DNA from: a bacterium | GTDB lineage: Bacteria > UBA8248 | Assembly (NCBI GenBank): GCA_027622355.1 | Contig: JAQBZT010000099.1 | Span: forward strand, 1 to 9,248 | Length of the DNA: 9,248 nucleotides | Direction: 5' to 3' | In this document: in pieces, positions 1-5,911 of the stretch | Layout: each line of letters opens with the position of its first letter | Numbering within the stretch: position 1 is the first letter of the stretch | The notes under the pieces: model-generated | Told to the model about the DNA's origin: nothing | Seen by the model: only the letters and a program-made list of their open reading frames with translations | Database searches by the model: none | Program-made: the position numbers and the translations under genes

Positions 1-44
1 GGCCCTCCGTGAAATTCCGGGGTCGTCCGGGATGAGCGGAATAG

Positions 45-74
45 TTGATTTGAAGATGGGATTGATCTTATTCT
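45..74 (+). promoter_or_regulatory. possible sigma70-like promoter for the Rieske operon
   Basis: TTGATT at 45-50 and TATTCT at 69-74 are separated by 18 bases. Each matches its consensus hexamer at four of six positions. It lies about 60 bases upstream of the Rieske start, in a 134-base leader with no convincing gene. The leader is more AT-rich than the coding DNA around it. The match is weak and the true promoter could lie before the window. Confidence 0.2.
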
Positions 75-134
75 GGCTGAACGGTAATTGAATTCGCAGC
101 CCTCCATGAATCGACAGGTTGAGGGAATCCCCCA

Positions 135-602
135 GTGTCTGCGTCCGAATCGCCTTCCGTACCGGAGGAAAAGCTGAAGCGCCGCGGGGTGATGATCACC
201 CTGGCGATGGCGGCCGGGCTGGTGGCCAGCTACGGGACCGCAGCCTTCTACGGCCTCCGCTACCTGTTCGGCAGGCAGGCGCCCGCCCGGAAGATCAATG
301 TGCTGGTCGCGGCGCTGACCGATGTGCCCGAGGGCGGCAGCCTCCTCCGGGAAGACCTCGCGGGCCGGAAATTTCTTCTCGTTCGCCGGGGGGCGAGCGT
401 CCGTGCGTTTTCCACCACCTGCACCCATCTCGGCTGCCAGGTCCACTGGAAGCCGGAGAAGAAGATTTTCTTCTGCCCCTGCCACGACGGCGTGTTCGAC
501 GCGGACGGCAACCCCGTTTCGGGACCGCCGCCCTCTCCGCTGGCCCAGAGCCCCGTGGAAATCCGCGGCTCCAGCATCTTCGTCTCCATGCCCGAGGCCT
601 GA
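135..602 (+). CDS. qcrA: Rieske 2Fe-2S protein of a cytochrome bc/b6f-type complex
   Basis: This is the iron-sulfur subunit that takes the first electron from quinol at the Qo site and passes it to the cytochrome subunit on the periplasmic side. The 155-residue protein has a short charged N-terminus, one membrane anchor at about residues 19-41, and a C-terminal Rieske fold. The cluster motifs are CTHLGC at 96-101 and CPCHDG at 114-119. The expected ligands are C96, H98, C114 and H117, with C101-C116 as the disulfide. The GPPPSPL loop at 130-136 is typical of the family. GTG at 135 was chosen because it follows a GAGGG element and gives a normal anchor. The Ser and Tyr that hydrogen-bond the cluster in high-potential Rieske proteins are replaced here by G119 and F121. 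The cytochrome b gene begins 3 bases after the stop. The symbol is a family-level label; petC-type names are equally possible. Confidence 0.93.
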   Translation: MSASESPSVPEEKLKRRGVMITLAMAAGLVASYGTAAFYGLRYLFGRQAPARKINVLVAALTDVPEGGSLLREDLAGRKFLLVRRGASVRAFSTTCTHLGCQVHWKPEKKIFFCPCHDGVFDADGNPVSGPPPSPLAQSPVEIRGSSIFVSMPEA

Positions 603-605
603 GCC

Positions 606-1748
606 GTGTCCGAGAAACTCGCTGGCTGGATCAATGAGCGCATTCCCTTCGAGTGGGGGATTCTCCGGAAATCCCTCGACGAGCCCATCCCGCGCCACAT
701 GCACAAATGGTGGTTCTGCCTGGGGGGGACCCCGCTCTACCTTTTCGTCATCCAGATCCTGAGCGGAATCGCCCTTGCCATCTACTATGTCCCCGAGCCC
801 GGAGCGGCCTTCGAGTCGGTTCGCTACATCACCCGAGAAGCCCCCTTCGGCTGGTGGGTGCGGGGGGTTCACCGCTGGTCGGCCGAGTTGATGGTTGTGT
901 CGGTGATTCTCCACATGATCCGGGTGTTCTTCACCGGCGCCTACCGCCGGCCCCGCGAGCTGAACTGGTTCATCGGCATGGGGCTCCTCGTCGCTGTTCT
1001 TACGTTCGGATTTTCGGGTTACTCGCTCGTCTACAACCAGCTCTCCTACTGGGCCACCGTGGTGGGTGCCAACATCACCTCGGCCGTGCCGCTGGTCGGA
1101 GAATTTGCGGGGGGCTTTCTCCGCGGCGGGCCCGAGATCACCGCCAACACCCTCACGCGCATGTATATCCTCCATATCGTGGTGTTGCCGGTGGCGACCA
1201 TCGCCCTGATCGCGTTCCACCTGTTCCTGCTCCGCCTGCACGGCGTCAGCGAGCAGGAAGAGGGGGCGAAGGAAGGCGCCGGAGAAGAATCTGGGCGATT
1301 CTTCCCATTTTACCCCGATCATCTCATGACCGAGCTGACCGTCGGTCTATTCCTGATCTTTCTCATCAGCCAGCTGGCCATCATTTTCCCGGTCGGTCTC
1401 GGCGAGCCGGCCAACCCCGCTGTTACGCCTGCGCACATCAAGCCCGAATGGTATTTCTACCCGGTCTTCAGGTATCTCAAGTTCTTCTCCTTCAAGGTCG
1501 GGATTGTCAGCGTCGTATTTTTCGCGGCAGGCATGTTCGCTTGGCCCTGGATTGACGCCGCGATCGAGCGGCGCCTGCCGGGGCGGAACGTGAGCTTCTA
1601 CTTCGGAATCGCCGCCGCCGTGACGATGATCATGCTCATCCTGATGGAAGGACTCTCGGGACGGGTGGCTTTCTTCACTCTGTTTTTCGCGATTGCCGTT
1701 GCCGTGGTTATCGCATTGTTTATATTGAAGGGCCTATTGAAACAGTGA
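606..1748 (+). CDS. qcrB: cytochrome b, b6-type N-terminal half fused to a subunit IV-like half
   Basis: This is the membrane core of the quinol-oxidising complex, carrying two b haems and the Qo and Qi sites. The 380-residue protein has about eight membrane helices (near 42-62, 88-108, 121-141, 185-208, 243-263, 297-316, 331-349 and 353-376). Haem ligands are H89/H103 and H190/H205. The second pair has 14 residues between the histidines, as in cytochrome b6, rather than 13 as in bc1. C38 in WFCLGG aligns with the Cys of b6 that binds the extra haem ci/cn. PEWY of the Qo site is at 280-283. An acidic, Gly-rich linker at about 216-230 joins the b6-like half to the subunit IV-like half, which are separate genes in cyanobacteria and many Firmicutes. 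The usual LPWGQ/LPWDQ motif reads LVYNQ at 141-145. The GTG start at 606 lies 3 bases after the Rieske stop, with GAGG upstream. Confidence 0.93.
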   Translation: MSEKLAGWINERIPFEWGILRKSLDEPIPRHMHKWWFCLGGTPLYLFVIQILSGIALAIYYVPEPGAAFESVRYITREAPFGWWVRGVHRWSAELMVVSVILHMIRVFFTGAYRRPRELNWFIGMGLLVAVLTFGFSGYSLVYNQLSYWATVVGANITSAVPLVGEFAGGFLRGGPEITANTLTRMYILHIVVLPVATIALIAFHLFLLRLHGVSEQEEGAKEGAGEESGRFFPFYPDHLMTELTVGLFLIFLISQLAIIFPVGLGEPANPAVTPAHIKPEWYFYPVFRYLKFFSFKVGIVSVVFFAAGMFAWPWIDAAIERRLPGRNVSFYFGIAAAVTMIMLILMEGLSGRVAFFTLFFAIAVAVVIALFILKGLLKQ

Positions 1749-1750
1749 AC

Positions 1751-1756
1751 GGAGGA
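1751..1756 (+). promoter_or_regulatory. strong ribosome binding site deciding the octahaem GTG start
   Basis: GGAGGA lies 8 bases before the GTG at 1765 and directly after the cytochrome b stop. It fixes the start of the octahaem gene and suggests that gene is translated efficiently from the same transcript. Confidence 0.75.
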
Positions 1757-1764
1757 ATCTTCTT

Positions 1765-2976
1765 GTGAATTTACGGGCCAAGCAGGTGGCGGTGGCGGTG
1801 ATCAGCCTCTTTTTCCTGGGTTCGCTAATCACCGTGGGATATATCGAGAGCGAGCGCCTTCTCCCCGAGAAAAAGGCGAAACCGGCGGTCACGAAAAAGA
1901 ACCTGAGCTGCATGAATTGCCACGCCGAAAAATCCCCGGCCGTCGTCGCCCAGTGGAAGGACAGCCGCCACGCCGCCCTCGGCGTCGGGTGCATGGACTG
2001 CCACGAGGCCAAAAAGGGTGATCCCGACGCCTGGGAGCACGAAGAGGCGCTCATGGCTATCATCCCCACCCCGAAGGACTGCGCCCGCTGCCATGAGCAG
2101 CAAGCCGAGGAATTCGCCGCAAGCGCCCACGCCAAGGCCACCGAGAACGTCGCCCCCCTCGGCAGTTTTCGCGGCGCGGCCGCCGGGGAGGGTTCCGAGG
2201 CGATCGGGGGCTGCCAGAAGTGCCACGGAAATACGGTGAAGGTTCTCAAGGGCGGAACGCTCGATCCCGCCACCTGGCCCAACGCCGGCGTGGGCCGGAC
2301 CAATCCCGACGGCAGCAAGGGCTCGTGCAACGTCTGCCACGCGCGCCATCAGTTTGCTCCCGCCCAGGCCCGCCAGCCCGAGGCCTGCGCCAAGTGTCAC
2401 ATCGGCCCGGAGCATCCCCAGATCGAGTCCTACGGCGAATCGAAACACGGGCTCCTGGTCCGCTCGCGCATCGACGAGATGAACCTGGCCAGCACTGAGT
2501 GGATCGCCGGCAAGAACTACAGTGCCGCGCCCACCTGCGCGACCTGCCATATGAGCGCGACCAAGAGCCTGCCCGTCACCCACGACGTAGGGGAGCGGGT
2601 GGCCCGGGCCCTTGGGCCGATCGTCTCCAAAAAGCGCGAGAACGGAGAGAGAAAGCGCAAGAACATGATGAGCGCGTGCAACGCTTGCCACGGGCCCGAA
2701 TACACGAAAGCCTACTTCGCCCAGTCCGACAAGATCCTCGATCGCTACAACGAAAAATTCGCCGGCCCGGCAGAGAAAATCATGGAGGCGCTGAGGCGCG
2801 AGGGGAAGCTCACGCCCGTGCTCTTCGACGAGAAGATCGAGTGGGTCTTCTTCGAGCTTTGGCACCACGAGGGTCGCCGCGCACGGAAGATCGCCCATCT
2901 TTTCAAATACAAGTTCCTCCCCGAGGCCGAGAGACTTTCCCCGGGGATCGCGGGGCGTTTCGTGAAAGGGCCATAA
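1765..2976 (+). CDS. membrane-anchored octahaem cytochrome c, HAO-like
   Basis: This is a periplasmic electron-transfer protein with eight covalent c haems, and probably the cytochrome subunit of the Rieske/cytochrome b complex. It has 403 residues. One hydrophobic segment at about 8-27, with no clear cleavage site, suggests an N-terminal membrane anchor. The eight CxxCH motifs start at C49, C76, C106, C150, C188, C208, C258 and C305. The region from about 250 (CATCHM at 258-263, THDVGER at 272-278, then the last CxxCH) to WHHEGRRAR at 366-374 resembles the C-terminal part of hydroxylamine oxidoreductases. HAO family members usually continue with a segment holding a GPDY..WHG-like motif, whose Tyr crosslinks to the catalytic P460 haem. 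Here the sequence diverges after residue 374 and ends 29 residues later without it. Hydroxylamine oxidation is therefore unlikely, and electron transfer or a reductive reaction is more plausible. HAO-like octahaem proteins encoded with Rieske/cytochrome b genes are known from anammox bacteria. No cytochrome c1 or f gene is present. Confidence 0.85.
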   Translation: MNLRAKQVAVAVISLFFLGSLITVGYIESERLLPEKKAKPAVTKKNLSCMNCHAEKSPAVVAQWKDSRHAALGVGCMDCHEAKKGDPDAWEHEEALMAIIPTPKDCARCHEQQAEEFAASAHAKATENVAPLGSFRGAAAGEGSEAIGGCQKCHGNTVKVLKGGTLDPATWPNAGVGRTNPDGSKGSCNVCHARHQFAPAQARQPEACAKCHIGPEHPQIESYGESKHGLLVRSRIDEMNLASTEWIAGKNYSAAPTCATCHMSATKSLPVTHDVGERVARALGPIVSKKRENGERKRKNMMSACNACHGPEYTKAYFAQSDKILDRYNEKFAGPAEKIMEALRREGKLTPVLFDEKIEWVFFELWHHEGRRARKIAHLFKYKFLPEAERLSPGIAGRFVKGP

Positions 2977-3004
2977 GCGAAACGCCGCCGAGCGATCCGG
3001 GGTG

Positions 3005-3033
3005 TTGCTACATGATTTTTTTGGGGAGAGAAT
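3005..3033 (+). promoter_or_regulatory. possible promoter for the GGDEF regulator gene
   Basis: TTGCTA at 3005-3010 and GAGAAT at 3028-3033 are spaced by 17 bases. Each matches its sigma70 hexamer at four of six positions. They fall in the 119-base gap between the octahaem gene and the regulator, so the regulator may be transcribed separately. The evidence is weak. I saw no convincing terminator in the same gap. Confidence 0.22.
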
Positions 3034-3095
3034 AGCCGCCGGAAGAACCCTAGCGGATTCCTTTGCTTTTTTTCTACGTCGAGACATTCCCGGAA

Positions 3096-4544
3096 ATGGA
3101 AAATTTCTCCCATACTGTGCTGATCGTCGAAGACAATTCGCAGCTTCGCGAGATGTTTTGCGAAGTGTTCGAGGGGCACTCCTGCCGACCGCTCCCGGCC
3201 AAAAACTTCAATGAAGCCAAAGAACTCCTGGGAAGCCAAAGGGTGGATTTGGCGGTCATCGATTACTGGCTGCCCGACGGGAACGGCGTGGATCTGGTCC
3301 GGCACATCAAAAAGGCGCAGCCGAACGCCCAAATTCTCTTCGTGACGGCGACCAGCTCGGACAAACTCGAACTCGACGGCCTTCGGAACGAGGTGTTTGC
3401 CTTTCTCCCCAAGCCCGCTGATGTGAAAATTTTGTGGTCGAATGCACGGCGGGCGCTGAGCCTGGGGCATCTCTCGCAGGAGAACAAGGCGCTTCAGGGC
3501 GATGTCCAGCAGTACTACCGCGAACTGGATTTCGGTCGGCGCGAACTCGATGCCGTCAAGCAAATCGCCGCGCTCACCAGCGACACAGAAGATTTCCGAT
3601 TGCACGTACCCGAAGCCCTGGCCATTCTGCAGGGCGCCGTCGGCGAGGGGGCGGCGCTGACCTTCCACGCGGCGTTTCGCTCGGAAAACAGCCTGGTACT
3701 TTCCCAGTGTTGCGGAATCTCGGCCGAGGAAGAAGAGGCTTTGTCCGCGCTCGATTTCGACGGCGGCCTGGTCGGAAAAGCAGGCAGCAGCCGGAAGATG
3801 GTGGCCGCCGAGGATTTCGGCGGCCTCCCCCTTGGGTTGCGTCCCCACTCGGATGAACCCGTCGCACCCGCTTCCTTCAAGAAGGCGGTTATTTATCCGG
3901 TAGGGCTGCGGAACCGGATTCTGGGTGTTCTGCTGATGCTGTTCCGGGATGAGGGCACTTTTCTCGAGGAGGAACTCGCCCTCTACGGTTCGCTGGGCCG
4001 TCTTTTCAGCATCTCGATGGAAAACTCATTTTTGAACGAACGGGCGATGATTGACGGGCTGACCACCCTCTACAACCGCGGATATTTCGACGAGCGGTTT
4101 GCGGAAGAGTTGAGCCGCGCCCAAAGACATGGGCACGAGGTGACGCTGTGTCTGGCGGACCTGGACAATTTCAAGGCCATCAACGATACCTACGGGCATC
4201 TCGTGGGCGATCGCGTGCTGCACGAGGTGGCGCGCTGCTTCAAGGTGCAGTTGCGGACATCGGACTTTGCTGCACGCTATGGGGGAGAGGAATTCGTGCT
4301 CATCCTTGCGGAAACCTCCCTTGAGGGCGGCGCCCTGGCGGCGGAGAAAATCCGCAAAGCCATCACAGATATGGTGTTCGAGGTCAGCCCGGACCCCGAC
4401 GAGGATCTGCTTCAGATCACCTGCAGCTTCGGGATTTCGGCATATCCCGTGCACGGGGGCACGCAGGAGAATGTGATTCATCAGGCGGACCGGGCGCTCT
4501 ATCGGGCTAAGGCCGAGGGTGGAAACAAGGTGGTCTCCGCCTGA
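3096..4544 (+). CDS. response regulator with REC, GAF-like and GGDEF domains (diguanylate cyclase)
   Basis: This predicted cytoplasmic signalling enzyme would make the second messenger c-di-GMP from two GTP when its receiver domain is phosphorylated. The 482-residue protein starts with a complete REC domain (about 5-120): acidic pair E12/D13, phospho-acceptor D56 in the segment VIDYWLPDG, T84 and K106. A helical linker (about 124-160) leads to a poorly conserved GAF-like sensor region (about 160-310) and a GGDEF domain (about 315-482). The active-site signature is GGEEF at 396-400, a functional variant. RTSD at 387-390, five residues before it, is the inhibitory I-site, so product feedback is expected. 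ATG at 3096 was chosen because REC begins a few residues later. A TTG at 3063 would add 11 residues. No histidine kinase is adjacent. The gene follows the octahaem gene on the same strand after 119 bases, so co-transcription is possible but not shown. Confidence 0.92.
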   Translation: MENFSHTVLIVEDNSQLREMFCEVFEGHSCRPLPAKNFNEAKELLGSQRVDLAVIDYWLPDGNGVDLVRHIKKAQPNAQILFVTATSSDKLELDGLRNEVFAFLPKPADVKILWSNARRALSLGHLSQENKALQGDVQQYYRELDFGRRELDAVKQIAALTSDTEDFRLHVPEALAILQGAVGEGAALTFHAAFRSENSLVLSQCCGISAEEEEALSALDFDGGLVGKAGSSRKMVAAEDFGGLPLGLRPHSDEPVAPASFKKAVIYPVGLRNRILGVLLMLFRDEGTFLEEELALYGSLGRLFSISMENSFLNERAMIDGLTTLYNRGYFDERFAEELSRAQRHGHEVTLCLADLDNFKAINDTYGHLVGDRVLHEVARCFKVQLRTSDFAARYGGEEFVLILAETSLEGGALAAEKIRKAITDMVFEVSPDPDEDLLQITCSFGISAYPVHGGTQENVIHQADRALYRAKAEGGNKVVSA

Positions 4545-4574
4545 GCGGCCCTTCGGCGTTTTTGCGGGGAAGGG

Positions 4575-4997
4575 ATGATGCAGGAGCGCAAGATACGGAT
4601 TCTGGTGGCCAAGCCGGGGCTCGACGGTCATGATCGCGGCGCCAAGGTGGTGGCCCGCGCCCTGCGGGATGGGGGCATGGAGGTGATCTACACCGGCCTT
4701 CGCCAGACGCCGGCGCAGATTGTCTCGGCCGCCCTGCAGGAAGACGTGGACGCGATCGGCCTATCGGTCCTCTCCGGGGCGCACCGCCATTTGTTTGTCC
4801 AGGTCCGCGAACTTCTCCGCAAGGAGGGGATGGATGATGTCATCCTTTTCGGCGGCGGAATCATCCCCAATGAGGATATCGGCGATCTGAAAAAAGAAGG
4901 GGTGGACGCCATTTTCACGCCCGGCACCTCGCTGGAAACGATCGTCGCCTATGTACGGGAAGCTGTCGGTAAAAAATGGGCAAGTGAAAACGCATGA
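4575..4997 (+). CDS. stand-alone cobalamin-binding subunit, methylmalonyl-CoA mutase C-terminal type
   Basis: This protein carries adenosylcobalamin for a radical acyl-CoA mutase, such as methylmalonyl-CoA mutase, which interconverts methylmalonyl-CoA and succinyl-CoA. The 140 residues form just the B12-binding Rossmann-like domain. The DxHxxG motif is D17-G18-H19-D20-R21-G22, with H19 the expected lower axial cobalt ligand. The SxL motif is S64-V65-L66, and the GGG that packs against the nucleotide tail is at 93-95. The length matches separately encoded small subunits. It lacks the N-terminal helical domain of methyltransferase-type B12 proteins, which argues against methionine synthase or MtaC-like roles. 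Two adjacent ATG codons (4575 and 4578) follow a GGGGAAGGG run; either could be used. No catalytic mutase subunit or MeaB-type GTPase gene lies nearby, so the partner must be elsewhere. The last bases overlap the start of the TPR gene. Confidence 0.9.
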   Translation: MMQERKIRILVAKPGLDGHDRGAKVVARALRDGGMEVIYTGLRQTPAQIVSAALQEDVDAIGLSVLSGAHRHLFVQVRELLRKEGMDDVILFGGGIIPNEDIGDLKKEGVDAIFTPGTSLETIVAYVREAVGKKWASENA

Positions 4998-5839
4998 TAT
5001 GTGACAAGGCCGGAAGAGGAGGCGCCCTTCTCCTCTTTGTGCTGCTCGCCGCCGGGTGTTCGGTTTCAGAAAAGGCGGAGAAACCGGCCTCTCCTGAAGC
5101 GCCTTCAAAGCCGGCGCCCGAGTCCCCATCCCAGGCCCTTTCGCTCTACAACCGGGCGATTGAGGAGGTGCGCGCCGGCCGCCTCGGCGCGGCCGTCCCC
5201 CTTTTGCAAGGCACCCTGCGGGCGCAGCCTGATCTTTATCTCGCGCACTTGGCCCTCGGGGACATCTACCGGAAGCAGGGGAAGCGAAAAGAGGCACGCC
5301 TGGCCTACCGCCGCGTGCTCGCCCTCAAGCCCGATCATCCCGAAAGCCATGTCGCCTTGGGACAGCTGGCCGAGACGGCCCGCAGTCAGGAACTCGCCCT
5401 CCACCACTATGAGAAAGCGGTTCGTGCCCGGCCCGAATTTTTCCTGGCGCGGTTTCGCCTGGGCGTTCTCCGGTTTCACCGGAAGCAATACGCCGCTGCC
5501 GTGTCGAATCTGCGCGTTGCGGCCCGGCTCCGCCCGGAGCACAGCGGCGCGCGCTACTGGCTTTGGCTGAGCTTGGCCGAACGGGGCGAAGCGGCGGACT
5601 GGGAGGTCGCCCTGGGCCGGAAAATAGTTGTCTCGGGGGACACTACCCCGGTCACCTATTACCGGGGGCGGGCCGCCGCCCTCTATCGTGCGAAGCGGTA
5701 TGAGGCCGCGCTAGAGACGATCCAGCGGGCGGTGGGCGTGAATCCGAACTGGCGCGACCCGCGCTGGAAAATCGTCCTGGATGAAATGGCCCGGTACAAA
5801 AGGGCAATCGAAAGGGCCGGAAATTTGACCGGAAAATGA
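4994..5839 (+). CDS. TPR-repeat lipoprotein
   Basis: This is a predicted membrane-anchored periplasmic scaffold protein; its partner is unknown. The N-terminus has a basic residue region, a hydrophobic stretch (11-20) and a lipobox ending in AAGC, with C22 as the lipidated residue. A Pro/Glu/Lys-rich spacer (about 23-46) follows. Then come tetratricopeptide repeats at about 47-80, 81-115, 116-149 and 150-183, and a further one at about 220-252 after a less regular stretch. The repeats show the usual small and aromatic positions and end in Pro (for example QPD, KPDHP and RPEF). The ATG overlaps the TGA of the cobalamin-binding gene in the form ATGA, and no good ribosome binding site precedes it, so translational coupling is likely. 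No catalytic motif is visible. A role in assembling envelope complexes, including the nearby cytochromes, is only a guess from position. Confidence 0.82.
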   Translation: MICDKAGRGGALLLFVLLAAGCSVSEKAEKPASPEAPSKPAPESPSQALSLYNRAIEEVRAGRLGAAVPLLQGTLRAQPDLYLAHLALGDIYRKQGKRKEARLAYRRVLALKPDHPESHVALGQLAETARSQELALHHYEKAVRARPEFFLARFRLGVLRFHRKQYAAAVSNLRVAARLRPEHSGARYWLWLSLAERGEAADWEVALGRKIVVSGDTTPVTYYRGRAAALYRAKRYEAALETIQRAVGVNPNWRDPRWKIVLDEMARYKRAIERAGNLTGK

Positions 5840-5858
5840 GGCGGTGATAGTTTCCCTT

Positions 5859-5878
5859 GGCGGGTCCGGCTGCCTTTT
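5859..5878 (+). terminator. weak intrinsic terminator after the TPR gene
   Basis: GGCGG (5859-5863) can pair with CTGCC (5870-5874), including one G-U pair, around a six-base loop, and TTTT follows at 5875-5878. The stem is only five pairs, so termination may be partial. It lies 20 bases after the TPR stop and before the dihaem cytochrome gene, which may therefore be transcribed separately. Confidence 0.3.
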
Positions 5879-5911
5879 GTTGATTTTCATCCCGAGGGTT
5901 TGAAAACGGAA

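Noticed and set aside
1..134. Tail of an upstream gene in the leader
   Set aside because: The plus-strand frames close early (stops near 10, 33 and 89) and the short readable stretches show no family signature, so no partial gene can be supported.
2880..3060. Frameshift that would restore the full HAO C-terminus
   Set aside because: Neither of the other forward frames in this stretch shows a GPDY..WHG-like segment, so the short end appears genuine.
1825..3087. Long open frame on the minus strand (420 codons) opposite the octahaem gene
   Set aside because: The plus strand has eight CxxCH motifs and a strong ribosome binding site. The minus translation is low-complexity, with no recognisable domain, and is a shadow of GC-rich codons.
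3063..3095. TTG start for the response regulator
   Set aside because: It would add 11 hydrophobic residues before the REC domain without a convincing ribosome binding site; ATG at 3096 fits the domain boundary better, though this is not certain.
2745..3848. Long minus-strand open frame across the end of the octahaem gene and the regulator
   Set aside because: It crosses two well-supported plus-strand genes and shows no domain of its own.
4548..4563. Possible terminator after the GGDEF gene (GCC, CTTC loop, GGC, then five T)
   Set aside because: The stem is only three base pairs, too weak to call, and the cobalamin gene follows within 30 bases.
4545..4574. Possible cobalamin riboswitch before the B12-binding gene
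   Set aside because: Only 30 bases separate the genes, far too few for a B12 riboswitch, and the gene uses rather than makes cobalamin.
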